Source: Methylophilus sp.
Lineage (GTDB): Bacteria > Pseudomonadota > Gammaproteobacteria > Burkholderiales > Methylophilaceae
DNA length: 64,000 nucleotides
Assembly: GCA_030696695.1 (NCBI GenBank)
Contig: JAUYRP010000001.1
Coordinates: 134,775 to 198,774 of the forward strand
Direction of reading: 5' to 3'
Position 1 is the stretch's first letter. Every line of letters starts with the position of its first letter. Below, piece after piece: positions 1 to 9,154 of the stretch. The translations under genes were made by a program, and so were the position numbers. The notes below the pieces were generated by a model. That model did no database searches. It saw nothing but the letters and a program-made list of their open reading frames with translations, and was not told where the DNA came from.

Positions 1-67
1 TTCCCTGTATTGCCGCTTGAGAATAAACGCTCTCATCTGCGAAACATCTCAATAGCAGTATCGAATA

Positions 68-147
68 AGCACTTAACTGACAATCCCATAACCCGTGCAA
101 GGTTTTTTTGTCACAACTATTGTGGCAAAATTGGATTAGCACTTAAC
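68..147. repeat. Two copies of a 10-bp direct repeat upstream of sodB
   Basis: The 10-mer AGCACTTAAC occurs at 68-77 and again at 138-147, exactly 70 bp apart, in the AT-rich leader of sodB. No protein-coding gene is convincing in 1-251. The repeat could be a regulator site for the superoxide dismutase gene or chance; no named operator is recognised. Confidence 0.3.
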
Positions 148-251
148 CCTTGCAAATCGTCTGCTTTGACCCCATGTATCAAGTACAAAATTTGCATTAG
201 ATTTAAGTTTTCAGCTTTATCACTTACTTTTCAATCATCGAAGGAAATACC

Positions 252-836
252 ATGGAACATACACTACCCGCACTTCCGTATGCAAAAGACGCTCTAATTC
301 CTCACCTATCCGAAGAAACATTAGATTTCCATTACGGCAAGCATCATCAAACTTATGTCACCAACTTGAACAACTTGATTAAAGGTACCGAGTTTGAAAA
401 TGCGAGCCTTGAAGAGATTGTGAAAAAATCAGCCGCTGGCATCTATAACAATTCTGCGCAAATTTGGAATCACACATTCTTCTGGAACTGCATGAAACCC
501 AATGGCGGCGCTGCACCAACAGGCGCATTAGCTGATGCTATTAACAAAAAATGGGGCAGTTACGAAGAGTTTAAAAAAGCATTTCAAGCCTCTGCCGTTG
601 GTAACTTTGGTTCTGGTTGGACATGGCTAGTGAAAAAAGCAGATGGTTCATTGGATATTGTTAACATGGGCGCTGCTGGCACACCATTAACCACTGGTGA
701 TACCGCATTATTGACCATTGATGTATGGGAACACGCCTACTATATTGACTATCGCAATGCACGCGCTAAATTTGTAGAAGTGTTTTTAAACTCCCTAGTG
801 AACTGGGATTTTGCTAGCGCCAACTACAGCGCTTAA
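252..836 (+). CDS. sodB: Iron superoxide dismutase
   Basis: Converts superoxide to oxygen and hydrogen peroxide in the cytoplasm. The 194-residue length is normal for Fe-SOD. Metal ligands are visible as His27 in [10 protein letters not shown], the NHTFFW histidine near residue 75, and the Asp and His of [11 protein letters not shown] near 157-161. The ATG at 252 follows a good ribosome site (GAAGGAAAT). The gene stands alone and ends at a hairpin terminator. Iron rather than manganese is inferred from overall similarity to SodB; Fe/Mn specificity cannot be proved from sequence alone. Confidence 0.96.
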   Translation: MEHTLPALPYAKDALIPHLSEETLDFHYGKHHQTYVTNLNNLIKGTEFENASLEEIVKKSAAGIYNNSAQIWNHTFFWNCMKPNGGAAPTGALADAINKKWGSYEEFKKAFQASAVGNFGSGWTWLVKKADGSLDIVNMGAAGTPLTTGDTALLTIDVWEHAYYIDYRNARAKFVEVFLNSLVNWDFASANYSA

Positions 837-853
837 TTCAGTCAGCACCCCCC

Positions 854-883
854 AAGCCAAGTGATTGCCACTTGGCTTTTTTT
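854..883 (+). terminator. Rho-independent terminator of sodB
   Basis: Perfect 10-bp stem AAGCCAAGTG / CACTTGGCTT with a 5-nt loop, followed by a T run. Confidence 0.9.
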
Positions 884-917
884 ACGTCATGATGATGATT
901 CAAATGACTAGGTCAAA

Positions 918-1178
918 GTGTCTACATTGAAAAAACTGCTTGGCGTATTATTACTCCTAATCGGCTGGGGCTTTGCGGCTTGGGCTGCATTTGTGGGACT
1001 TTCTTTCTGTGCGATTACGCTCATTGGTTTTATGGGCACAGGCGGTCGAGAAGGCGGCAGTGAATTCATGACTTATTTTGGTTATTCCCTCGTTGCAGTG
1101 GCCGCAGGATATCTTGTTGGTCAGCTAGGCAACACACTTATTAAACAAGCAAATGCAAAAAACAAGCACACCCCTTAA
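918..1178 (+). CDS. Small membrane protein, unknown function
   Basis: An 86-residue protein with two hydrophobic segments (about residues 7-40 and 55-72) separated by a Gly-rich loop, and a Lys/His-rich tail. The only start near the first membrane segment is GTG at 918. The 3' end overlaps the next gene by 26 bp, which suggests coupled translation. I do not recognise the family; an inner-membrane protein is all that can be said. Confidence 0.6.
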   Translation: MSTLKKLLGVLLLLIGWGFAAWAAFVGLSFCAITLIGFMGTGGREGGSEFMTYFGYSLVAVAAGYLVGQLGNTLIKQANAKNKHTP

Positions 1179-1518
1179 TCTGCACTATCACGCACATATT
1201 TACTTTGAAACCGAACAATCGGCACTGGCGACTAGGGTGCGTGAGAACATTATTCGGGATATTCCTCAACTGACTTATCGTGGTCAGCTTATTCCGGTTC
1301 CAGTAGGCCCTCATATTAAACCCATGTTTGAGCTGCACATTCCTAGCAACAGTATTAACTATGCGATGGCGAGCATGGATGCGCTACGCGAGGGGTTATC
1401 TATATTGATCCATCCCGTGCAAGAAGATGAATACTTAGCGCACACAGCGGATGCAAAATGGCTAGGGCCGGCATTACCTTTGAAGCTGGAAGTGTTGAAA
1501 TCCACACCAAAGCATTAG
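1153..1518 (+). CDS. DOPA 4,5-dioxygenase family protein
   Basis: A 121-residue protein whose N-terminus (NLHYHAHIYFE) and later HIPSNSINYAM and ILIHPVQEDEY segments match the small DOPA-4,5-dioxygenase-like family, a cupin-like extradiol fold using His residues. Bacterial members are cytoplasmic and their natural substrate is mostly unknown, so the name is a family label, not a proven reaction. It overlaps the upstream membrane-protein gene by 26 bp in another frame, suggesting a two-gene unit. Confidence 0.85.
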   Translation: MQKTSTPLNLHYHAHIYFETEQSALATRVRENIIRDIPQLTYRGQLIPVPVGPHIKPMFELHIPSNSINYAMASMDALREGLSILIHPVQEDEYLAHTADAKWLGPALPLKLEVLKSTPKH

Positions 1519-1621
1519 CCCATTTGGTACAAAATTGGTATTTTGTTGCTTTTGCAGGTAACAATTCTAAGGAAAGTTTGATACTCTTAAGTCAATAATT
1601 CGTATAACGTTTAGGACAGGC

Positions 1622-2830
1622 ATGCAGGTGGTCAATATACTCTCCAAACTAAGCATCGTATCCATATGTTTGGTTGCCTTAACACTGAGAGCCATTTGGG
1701 CATTACTTGTGAGCGTGGAACCAGTTTCTGACTCCTTTTTGTATAACGTATTTGCGCAAAATATCGCTTCGGGCAAAGGCTATGCGTTCCCCGATGGTGG
1801 CCTCACTGTTTACTGGCCAGTAGGCACTTCGGCTGTGTATGCCACGCTTTATCACTTATTTGGCGTCTCATTTTTACCCATCGTATTGTTTAATCTAGTG
1901 ATTGGTACCGCAATCGTCTGGCTGACTTATGCTATTGCGCTCCGTTACCTAGGTAAGCCAGTGGCTACGTTTGCAGCCCTGATCGTTGCCTGCTGGCCGA
2001 TACTGATTCAATTCACCACCATTCTGGCAAGTGAGCTTATTTTTATTTTTCTGATACTGGCAGCTATCTATGTTTGGGGTAATAAACAATGCTCACCTGT
2101 GCTTCGTGCCATTGTCTGGGGAGCATTGATATGCGCAGCTACTTACATACGCCCAACCGCACTGCCGCTACTTTTGTTGTTCCCACTCCTCAGCTGGCTA
2201 TCTGAATCAACCTTCAAGCAAAGCCTTATACAGTTGACGATTGCGTTAGCTACTGCGGCCATCTTGTTTGCGCCCTGGGTGTATCGAAACCACTTAATTT
2301 TTAATCAATTTGTGTTGGTGTCTGCTAATGGTGGGGTTAACCTGTGGATGGGCAACAATCCAAATACAACCGGTGGATATACAGAATTACCCGATATTCA
2401 ATTTGAAAATGAAGTTGTGAGGGATCATTATTATAAACAGCAGGCGATGGAATTCATTCTTGAAAACCCGACTAGCTACTTGAAATTGATGCTCAAACGC
2501 GCAGTGATTACTTACAAATCTGAGACGATTGGTATCGTTTGGAACGGTGCACTGGCTAAACAACTCGACAGCAAACGTTTGTTAGTGTTAAAACTCATCT
2601 CCACGGTGTTCTGGTGGTTAGTTGTGATAGCCGCATGTGTTGGTCTATACGATCTATCTCGTCGAAAGCCTTTGTCTTGGCATCACGTCTTGTTTGCGGT
2701 AAGCGCTTTTTTCTTTGTGTTTCCATTATTAACCGTTGCACAAGATCGCTACCATTTACCATTAAATCCATTTTTGGCCATGTTTGCTGCATATGGGCTA
2801 TTGCAACGATTTAAACCACAATTACAATAA
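1622..2830 (+). CDS. GT39/ArnT-like membrane glycosyltransferase
   Basis: A 402-residue polytopic protein of the dolichyl-phosphate-mannose/ArnT (GT-C) type. The first luminal loop carries the expected acidic pair (VEPVSDSFLYN, about residues 33-43), the position of the catalytic Asp/Glu in GT-C enzymes. About ten membrane segments follow, and a periplasmic stretch around 225-260 contains GNNPNTTGGY. The family transfers a sugar from a polyprenyl-phosphate carrier to a lipid or protein acceptor on the periplasmic face. The next two genes (ArnE-like, UbiA-like) fit a lipid-linked sugar pathway. The acceptor is unknown. Confidence 0.82.
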   Translation: MQVVNILSKLSIVSICLVALTLRAIWALLVSVEPVSDSFLYNVFAQNIASGKGYAFPDGGLTVYWPVGTSAVYATLYHLFGVSFLPIVLFNLVIGTAIVWLTYAIALRYLGKPVATFAALIVACWPILIQFTTILASELIFIFLILAAIYVWGNKQCSPVLRAIVWGALICAATYIRPTALPLLLLFPLLSWLSESTFKQSLIQLTIALATAAILFAPWVYRNHLIFNQFVLVSANGGVNLWMGNNPNTTGGYTELPDIQFENEVVRDHYYKQQAMEFILENPTSYLKLMLKRAVITYKSETIGIVWNGALAKQLDSKRLLVLKLISTVFWWLVVIAACVGLYDLSRRKPLSWHHVLFAVSAFFFVFPLLTVAQDRYHLPLNPFLAMFAAYGLLQRFKPQLQ

Positions 2831-2877
2831 ACTATATTCAAGTATCGGTCATTGATTAGATGAGAAAGATTCCCAAA

Positions 2878-3252
2878 ATGAGCACCACCTTAATCCTGCT
2901 AATTTTATGCAGCGTTTTATTATCTTCTATTGCACAAATTGTCCTGAAAACAGGCATGAGTAATCCAAATGTCTTAAGCGCTGTGCAATCAGGAGGGGCT
3001 GTGCATATGCTGACCTCTATTTGCACCAATATTTTTGTGATAGGTGGTCTCACACTTTACTTTGCGAGCGCGGCTGTGTGGTTACTCGTGCTGGCCAGAG
3101 TAGATGTTAGTTTTGCCTATCCTTTTGTAGGATTAGGGTTTGTCGTAACGATGTTATTGGCGTTTTTTATTAATGGGGAAGTGCTTACTACCGCTAAAGT
3201 GGTGGGTACTTTGTGTATTGCTTTAGGCGTTGCCATCATGGCACAAGGATAA
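2878..3252 (+). CDS. ArnE/EamA-like small membrane transporter subunit
   Basis: A 124-residue protein with four hydrophobic segments and the SMR/EamA signature SSIAQIVLKTGM near the N-terminus and YPFVGLGFVVTMLLAF late. This is the fold of ArnE/ArnF, which flip undecaprenyl-phosphate-aminoarabinose, and of small multidrug transporters. An in-frame ATG at 2860 would add six residues; neither start has a strong ribosome site. Its position between a GT39 enzyme and a UbiA prenyltransferase favours a lipid-linked sugar flippase over drug efflux (inference). Confidence 0.75.
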   Translation: MSTTLILLILCSVLLSSIAQIVLKTGMSNPNVLSAVQSGGAVHMLTSICTNIFVIGGLTLYFASAAVWLLVLARVDVSFAYPFVGLGFVVTMLLAFFINGEVLTTAKVVGTLCIALGVAIMAQG

Positions 3253-3254
3253 CG

Positions 3255-4688
3255 ATGACTCAAAACAATAAATCTTTATGTGTAGATTGCGATGGCACCC
3301 TCATTGCCACAGACTTGTTGTATGAGGGTTTTTTCTTGATGCTGAAACAATACCCGATGGGTTTGTTGTTACTACCTTTCTGGCTGTTAAAAGGTAAGGC
3401 GTACTTAAAAAACCGCATTGCAGAAAAAGTGGAGTTTAATTGGTCTACGCTGCCTTACCGCGAAGATGTGGTACAACTTGTGACACAAGCGCGTACACAG
3501 GGTAGAACAACCGTACTCGCCACTGCTTCGCCACAAATATGGGCAGACGGTATTGCGCAGCAACTAGGCTGTTTTGATTTAGCGATTGGCACTTCTGAGA
3601 GCGTCAACTTGTCTGGTCACCACAAGGCGGATCATTTGGCCAAGTTATATGGCGAAAAAGGTTTTGAATATGCAGGAGACGGGCAAATAGATATGCAGGT
3701 TTGGACGCGATCAGCAGGTGCGATTGTGGTATCCAACAACCATAGCTTGCTCAACCAACTGACGAAACAAGCAGTTCCAGTAGTGACTCAAATCAAACCC
3801 AAACGCGCAAACCTGTTGGTATACATCAAAGCATTGCGCGTGCACCAATGGCTGAAGAACTTATTGATTTTAGTGCCGCTGCTTGCAGCACACCAACTCA
3901 CCTCGGTACAGGGTTTATTACAAGCGGGCTATGCATTTATTGCCTTTAGTTTATGTGCATCTGCAGTTTACGTACTCAATGATTTGCTTGATTTAGAGTC
4001 GGATAGGCAACACATACGCAAGCGCAAACGCCCGTTCGCAGCTTGCACTATTCCTCTGTCACAAGGGATGTTGATGGTGCCCGTTTTACTGGCCATCGCC
4101 TTTGCTGTTGCTTATTTATTGCCCATACAATTTGTCATCGTCTTATTTGCCTATTTCATGATGACCTTGGCTTACTCATTCCGACTAAAAAAACAGGTGA
4201 TTGTCGACGTGATGATGCTGGCAGGCCTATACACCATGCGTATTATTGCTGGTGCAGCAGCCACTGCAATCACACCTTCTTTCTGGTTATTAGCGTTTTC
4301 GATGTTTATTTTCCTGAGTTTGGCGATGGTAAAACGATATTCAGAATTGCTCATTACCCTGCAAGCCAACAAAAAAGAGCCCGCCGGACGAGGCTACAGT
4401 GTGGAAGATTTACCTGTGCTTATGGCCATAGGCGTGAGTGCTGGGCTAGGTTCCGTACTGATTCTAGCTTTGTATATCAATAGCCCAGAAACCAATCAAA
4501 TGTACCCCAACACCATGTGGTTATGGTTAATACCTCCAATCATTTTGTACTGGACTAGCCGTATGTGGATGAAAGCACACCGCGGTCAGGTCGATGATGA
4601 TCCTGTAGTATTTGCTGCCCGCGATTGGCAAAGTCTGACGGTGATTGCTCTGTCCGCTTGCATCTTTGCAGCCGCTCTTTTTGCTTAA
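3255..4688 (+). CDS. HAD phosphatase - UbiA prenyltransferase fusion
   Basis: A 477-residue two-domain protein. Residues 1-190 form a haloacid-dehalogenase phosphatase with the nucleophile motif VDCDGTL (Asp11, Asp13) and a distal AGDGQIDMQVW loop. Residues 195-477 form a UbiA-type membrane prenyltransferase with the first polyprenyl-diphosphate motif NDLLDLESD followed by RKRKRP, and the AYSFRLKKQ helix. The organisation matches decaprenylphosphoryl-5-phosphoribose synthase-like proteins fused to their phosphatase. It probably attaches phosphoribose to a polyprenyl phosphate and dephosphorylates it. ATG at 3255 lies just after the upstream stop; the three genes form one unit. Confidence 0.85.
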   Translation: MTQNNKSLCVDCDGTLIATDLLYEGFFLMLKQYPMGLLLLPFWLLKGKAYLKNRIAEKVEFNWSTLPYREDVVQLVTQARTQGRTTVLATASPQIWADGIAQQLGCFDLAIGTSESVNLSGHHKADHLAKLYGEKGFEYAGDGQIDMQVWTRSAGAIVVSNNHSLLNQLTKQAVPVVTQIKPKRANLLVYIKALRVHQWLKNLLILVPLLAAHQLTSVQGLLQAGYAFIAFSLCASAVYVLNDLLDLESDRQHIRKRKRPFAACTIPLSQGMLMVPVLLAIAFAVAYLLPIQFVIVLFAYFMMTLAYSFRLKKQVIVDVMMLAGLYTMRIIAGAAATAITPSFWLLAFSMFIFLSLAMVKRYSELLITLQANKKEPAGRGYSVEDLPVLMAIGVSAGLGSVLILALYINSPETNQMYPNTMWLWLIPPIILYWTSRMWMKAHRGQVDDDPVVFAARDWQSLTVIALSACIFAAALFA

Positions 4689-4804
4689 ACATCCACAGCA
4701 TTCACGCTTGACTGTTTTAACATGACGCCTTGAGCAATCCACTCGGGTGTCGTGTGGTTATTTAATGCGCTAAGTGGTTTTATTTTCAGCATTAAGCTGA
4801 TAAA

Positions 4805-4821
4805 ATGCAATTATGTTGCAT
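4805..4821. promoter_or_regulatory. 17-bp palindrome, possible Zur/Fur-family operator
   Basis: ATGCAA-N5-TTGCAT is a perfect 6+5+6 inverted repeat, overlapping the start codon of the small gene upstream of the ZnuD-like receptor. Size and ATG...CAT ends resemble Zur boxes of Gram-negative bacteria, and zinc-responsive control would fit the neighbours. The match to a Zur consensus is only partial, so this is a suggestion. Confidence 0.35.
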
Positions 4822-5124
4822 CGCATGACGTTATCACTGTGGCTCATTGTCCTATTTGCGTTCACGCAAGTGGGTGCTGTATCGCATGAAATAAGCCACT
4901 ACAACCCGCCTACACAACAAACGCATCAAGACCAACACACTGCGCCAGACCAATGTAGCCAATGTATTACGGTAGCGCATGCCGCTTCTGGCGTATTAGT
5001 CAGCGCGGTTGTAATTCTAAGTAATCTCGCCGACTTTCAGTTAGCTTCGTCTTATGCAGTACAAACTGCCTCTTTATTAGGCGCTGTTTACAAGGCACGT
5101 GCCCCACCCCACACCCTCATCTAA
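4813..5124 (+). CDS. Small exported His/Cys-rich protein upstream of the metal receptor
   Basis: A 103-residue protein with an N-terminal signal sequence (MLHRMTLSLWLIVLFAFTQ) followed by a His-rich stretch (HEISHY, HQDQH) and a CSQC pair, then a second hydrophobic segment around 57-75. The cluster of His and Cys residues suggests periplasmic metal binding, perhaps zinc, matching the downstream ZnuD-like receptor 60 bp away. ATG at 4825 is an alternative start, but 4813 keeps the basic n-region. The family is not recognised with certainty. Confidence 0.6.
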   Translation: MLHRMTLSLWLIVLFAFTQVGAVSHEISHYNPPTQQTHQDQHTAPDQCSQCITVAHAASGVLVSAVVILSNLADFQLASSYAVQTASLLGAVYKARAPPHTLI

Positions 5125-5184
5125 TTAGTTCTTTTTCCAACCTAATGGTGGTTGGTATTTTGCTTTTCATTTGAGGATGCTTTT

Positions 5185-7236
5185 ATGTTGCGTATTCAAC
5201 AACAAACGCGCGCATGCGCAAAACCCACTGCTTTAAAACTAAAGGCTGTCACACTCGCGATTGCTTGTTTGATGAGTCACACTGCATTTGCAGAAGAATC
5301 AACAACTGTTGATTTAGATAATATCCCTGTTACAGGCAACCCACTAGGCGTTAGCTCAGATGAACTAGTGGTTCCAGTGTCTGTGCTGAACGGTCGTGAA
5401 CTTAGCTTACGCCGTGAAGGCACACTGGGCGAAACCTTAAACGGCATTCCTGGTGTCACTGCCACCCAATTTGGGCCTAATGCGTCGCGCCCTATTATTC
5501 GTGGTTTAGATGCTGAACGTGTACGCATTATGCAAAACGGCATAGGCATACTCGATGCATCCTCTTTAAGTTTTGACCATGCGGTAGGTATCGATCCACT
5601 CATCATCGAGCAAATCGACGTGGTGCGTGGACCCGCCGCTTTGTTGTATGGCGGCAGTGCTGTGGGCGGAGTCGTCAACGCCATCGACCACCGCATCCCC
5701 AAAGAAAAACTAGAGGGCGTAACCGGGCGTGCAGAAGCGCGTTTTGGCGGTCCAGATAGCACACGCAACGCAGCCGCTGTGGTGGATGCAGGCAACGGTC
5801 AGTTTGCCATCCATGCCGATGTGTACAATCGCAAAACAAGTGACATGGATATTCCAGGCTTTGCAGTGTCACGCCGCAAAAGCCAATCGGATGGGACGGC
5901 TCGTGAAAACAAAGGCAAGCTCGTCAACAGTGGCGCAGAAGGTGACGGCGCAGCATTGGGTGCTGCACTGACTTTTGACAATGGCTATATTGGCGCCTCA
6001 GTCTCCACACTGAACAACAACTATGGCGTAGTAGCCGAAGAAGACGTACGCATCGACATGAAAAGTGACCGTTGGGACGTCGCCAGTGAGTTCACCGATT
6101 TAGGTAGCATTATTCATCGTGTGAAATTCCGTATGGCATACACTGATTATGAACACAGCGAGCTTGAAGATGGCGAAGTCGGCACCACATTTAAAAATCG
6201 TGGTGTGGAAGGCAGTTTTGAAGCTGGTCATGCGCCAATCGGCTCACTCAATGGCGTGATTGGCGTGCAATTTAGCAATACCAACTTTGAAGCCTTGGGT
6301 GACGAAGCTTTTGTGCCCAATGTGAATACGCAAAACAAAGCAGTATATCTGTATGAAGAACTCCCTTTAGGCGACGGTACCGCCAAGCATAAGATTACAT
6401 TTGGCGGACGGATTGGTCACACTACGGTAGACTCTAAGGCCAGCGGCAACTTCCCCAACGCCCAAAACAACAGCTTTAACCCGAACAGCTTTGCCTTGGG
6501 TGGTTTGTATAGCATTAACGAGCAATGGTCTGTCACCAGCAACCTATCTCATAATGAACGAGCACCTAGCTACTTTGAGTTATATGCCGATGGCGCCCAT
6601 GTGGCGACGGGTCAGTACGAAGTCGGTAATCCAAACTTTGATGTAGAGCGCTCGAATGGCATTGACGCGCAATTACGTTGGAAGCAAAACCAACATAGTT
6701 TCAGTGTCGGTGCTTACTACACGCGCTTTAGCAATTTTATTGGGTTGTTTAATACTGGTAATGACCGACTTGTAGATGGAGACCTTTTACCAGAGGCGGA
6801 ATTCAGACAAGTATCAGCAACCTTTAAAGGCTTGGAAGCGGAAGGCACATTTGCATTAACAGACCGACTCAATTTATTGGTACGCGGCGATTATGTACAT
6901 GCCAAAGAAAACCGTACCAATGAGTATTTGCCGCGCATTTCACCGCTGCGCTTAGGTGGCGGTTTGCGCTATGCGCTCAATGGGTTTAGTGCGCGCGTGG
7001 ATGTGTTGCGTGCATTTAACCAAAGCAATACAGCGGATAATGAATTGGCCACCGATGGCTATACCAATGTCTCTGCCATGCTAGCGTATAAGTTGCCGAC
7101 TAAAGTCAATGTGGAATTGTTCGCCAAAGCCAACAACTTGTTGGATGATGAAATTCGTGAACACACTTCATTCCTCAAAGACATTGCACCTGCAGGTGAG
7201 CGCTCACTCTTAGTGGGTTTACGCGCAGACTTTTAA
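5185..7236 (+). CDS. znuD: TonB-dependent receptor, ZnuD-like (zinc uptake)
   Basis: A 683-residue outer-membrane receptor. It has a signal peptide ending near AFA, a plug domain with RPIIRGLDAERVRIMQNG and SFDHAVGIDPLIIEQID then VRGPAALLYGG (about residues 95-155), and a 22-strand barrel ending in the aromatic C-terminus VGLRADF. The SFDHAV plug motif is characteristic of the ZnuD/TdfJ zinc receptors and less typical of siderophore receptors. ATG at 5185 has a GAGG ribosome site; an upstream TTG is rejected. The preceding small His/Cys protein supports a metal role. Zinc specificity is inferred from family resemblance. Confidence 0.8.
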   Translation: MLRIQQQTRACAKPTALKLKAVTLAIACLMSHTAFAEESTTVDLDNIPVTGNPLGVSSDELVVPVSVLNGRELSLRREGTLGETLNGIPGVTATQFGPNASRPIIRGLDAERVRIMQNGIGILDASSLSFDHAVGIDPLIIEQIDVVRGPAALLYGGSAVGGVVNAIDHRIPKEKLEGVTGRAEARFGGPDSTRNAAAVVDAGNGQFAIHADVYNRKTSDMDIPGFAVSRRKSQSDGTARENKGKLVNSGAEGDGAALGAALTFDNGYIGASVSTLNNNYGVVAEEDVRIDMKSDRWDVASEFTDLGSIIHRVKFRMAYTDYEHSELEDGEVGTTFKNRGVEGSFEAGHAPIGSLNGVIGVQFSNTNFEALGDEAFVPNVNTQNKAVYLYEELPLGDGTAKHKITFGGRIGHTTVDSKASGNFPNAQNNSFNPNSFALGGLYSINEQWSVTSNLSHNERAPSYFELYADGAHVATGQYEVGNPNFDVERSNGIDAQLRWKQNQHSFSVGAYYTRFSNFIGLFNTGNDRLVDGDLLPEAEFRQVSATFKGLEAEGTFALTDRLNLLVRGDYVHAKENRTNEYLPRISPLRLGGGLRYALNGFSARVDVLRAFNQSNTADNELATDGYTNVSAMLAYKLPTKVNVELFAKANNLLDDEIREHTSFLKDIAPAGERSLLVGLRADF

Positions 7237-7245
7237 TCTTGCATT

Positions 7246-7274
7246 CACCATCAAGGCATCACGCCTTGATGGTG
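7246..7274. terminator. Bidirectional hairpin between convergent genes
   Basis: Perfect 12-bp inverted repeat CACCATCAAGGC / GCCTTGATGGTG with a 5-nt loop, between the receptor gene and the convergent SDR gene. T runs are weak on both sides. Confidence 0.7.
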
Positions 7275-7278
7275 TTGA

Positions 7279-8070
7279 TTAGAACGCGCTCTTAATGACC
7301 CCACCATCTACACGCATGGCAGCCCCAGTGGTTGCCGATGCGAGTGGACTGGCTAGATAAGTCACCAATGTAGCCACCTCTTCTGGTGTCGCAAACCGTT
7401 GAATCAATGAAGTCGGTCTCACCTTCTCAAAAAATTCTTTCTCAAACACATCCAAGGTTTTACCTTCCGCCTTTGCCATCGCCTCCACAAAATCACCAAC
7501 ACCTCGTGAACTCGTCGGCCCAAGCAACACACTATTGACGGTGATACCAGTACCAGCCACCGCTTCCGCCAAGCCTCTAGCTAAGGCAATTTGTGCAGTT
7601 TTAGTCACACCATAGTGAATCATTTCAGAAGGAATTTGCACGCCACTTTCGCTAGAAATAAAGATAATGCGTCCCCGATTGGCCAATTTCATTGCGGGCA
7701 AATACAATCGAGACAACCTTACGCCACTCAACACGTTCACATCGAACAAGCGCATCCAGTCTTCATCGGGCGTATCTTCAAATGCCTTAGGTTCGAATAT
7801 GCCAAGGTTGTTAATCAAAATTTCAATGTTTGGATATGCCTTGAATAACGCTTCTGCGATAGGTGCTTGACTTAAGTCACCGGCAAATCCTTGTACAGTT
7901 TGATTGGTTTCTTGCTGTATCTTGAGTGCGGCCTTATCAACAGCTTCTTGCGTACGCCCGTTGATGATGACATTGGCACCTTCATTCGCCAGCGCATGTG
8001 CAATCGCGTAGCCTATCCCAGCAGTAGAACCACTGACAAACGCATGCTTACCTTTTAATTGTAAATCCAT
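7279..8070 (-). CDS. SDR-family oxidoreductase
   Basis: A 263-residue classical short-chain dehydrogenase/reductase. It has the glycine-rich cofactor motif SGSTAGIGYAIA at 14-25, the NNLG motif, catalytic Ser (ISSES), and YGVTKTA holding the active-site Tyr and Lys. The Arg in the NGRT segment after strand 2 suggests NADP(H). The substrate is unknown. ATG at 8070 is preferred over 8085 because it begins directly with the Rossmann strand. It lies 36 bp after a quinone-oxidoreductase gene on the same strand, and both diverge from a LysR regulator, their likely controller. Confidence 0.9.
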   Translation of the reverse strand: MDLQLKGKHAFVSGSTAGIGYAIAHALANEGANVIINGRTQEAVDKAALKIQQETNQTVQGFAGDLSQAPIAEALFKAYPNIEILINNLGIFEPKAFEDTPDEDWMRLFDVNVLSGVRLSRLYLPAMKLANRGRIIFISSESGVQIPSEMIHYGVTKTAQIALARGLAEAVAGTGITVNSVLLGPTSSRGVGDFVEAMAKAEGKTLDVFEKEFFEKVRPTSLIQRFATPEEVATLVTYLASPLASATTGAAMRVDGGVIKSAF

Positions 8071-8106
8071 AGTATTTTCCTTCATGCCGTGAATGGCCGT
8101 TAACGA

Positions 8107-9114
8107 TTAAAATCCTTCCAGCACAATTTTGCCAACCACTTGGTGATTCTCTAACATGGCATGTGCCTGCTTTAAATGATTGGCGTTAATCAGCCCTAAG
8201 TGATGGTTGACTGTGGTTTTAATCAGCCCTTGGTCCACATATTGCGCAATTAGATCCAGCATTTCATGTTGCTTAATCATATCTGGCGTATTAAACAAGG
8301 CACGCGTAAACATGAGCTCCCAGTGCAATGACACACTTTTGCGTTTGAGCTGTCTGAAATCAAATAACTCGGGGTCATCAATGAGTGCAAATTTGCCTTG
8401 TGGTTTAATCACCTGCACAATTTGATCAAAATGTTGATCGGTCTTATTCAAACCAATCACATAATCCACCTCTTCCATACCAATTGCAGCAAGCTGCGCC
8501 TGCATAGACTGATGATGATTGATGACATGATGCGTGCCTATGGCCTTCAACCACTGCACGCTCTCTGGCCTTGAGGCGGTTGCAATAATCGTGAGTGTCG
8601 TCAACTGTCTAGCTAATTGCACTAAGATAGAACCAACCCCGCCAGCAGCGCCTATGATCAGCAGCGACGCACCTGCATGAGCACGCTGCACCTCTAATCG
8701 ATCAAAAAGCAATTCCCACGCTGTGATACTGGTCAATGGCAACGCCGCAGCCTCTGCAAAGCTTAAGCTACTGGGCATATGCCCTACTATACGTTCATCG
8801 ACCAATTGGAACTCGCTATTACTGCCTGCTCTATTCAATGCTCCGGCATACCACACGCGGTCACCCACCTTGAACAAAGTCACATGACTACCGATTGCTT
8901 GGACAATCCCCACGGCGTCCCATCCTAGCACCCTGGCAACACCCCCTTCTGGCGCCGAGCCTTTTCGCACTTTCGTGTCCACAGGATTCACAGAAACGGC
9001 TTTGACTTCAATGAGCAAATCACGCCCCTGAGCAACTGGCATTGGTAGCTCTAGATCGACTAAAGCGTCCTGTTCAGTAATTGCGCGGCTTTGATAATAT
9101 CCAACGGCTTTCAT
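8107..9114 (-). CDS. Zinc-type alcohol dehydrogenase-like NADPH:quinone reductase
   Basis: A 335-residue medium-chain dehydrogenase/reductase. It starts MKAVGYYQ, has a GroES-like N-terminal half with VDTKVRKGSAPE, and a Rossmann half with IIGAAGGVGSILVQLARQL at about 150-170. It resembles the zinc-binding-alcohol-dehydrogenase-like quinone oxidoreductases but lacks an evident Cys/His zinc site, so it is probably zinc-independent. ATG at 9114 has a good AGGAG site 7 nt upstream; the longer reading to 9174 is rejected. Probably co-transcribed with the SDR gene and controlled from the palindrome at 9155-9214. Confidence 0.88.
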   Translation of the reverse strand: MKAVGYYQSRAITEQDALVDLELPMPVAQGRDLLIEVKAVSVNPVDTKVRKGSAPEGGVARVLGWDAVGIVQAIGSHVTLFKVGDRVWYAGALNRAGSNSEFQLVDERIVGHMPSSLSFAEAAALPLTSITAWELLFDRLEVQRAHAGASLLIIGAAGGVGSILVQLARQLTTLTIIATASRPESVQWLKAIGTHHVINHHQSMQAQLAAIGMEEVDYVIGLNKTDQHFDQIVQVIKPQGKFALIDDPELFDFRQLKRKSVSLHWELMFTRALFNTPDMIKQHEMLDLIAQYVDQGLIKTTVNHHLGLINANHLKQAHAMLENHQVVGKIVLEGF

Positions 9115-9154
9115 CGATACTCCTTTCTCTTGATATCTACGCATCATACGTGGC

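Noticed and set aside
10-297. Open frame of 95 codons upstream of and overlapping sodB
   Set aside because: It overlaps the sodB start in another frame, has no ribosome site and its translation lacks any protein-like pattern.
5277-5795. 172-codon minus-strand frame inside the TonB receptor gene
   Set aside because: Shadow of the real coding strand, with no start signal.
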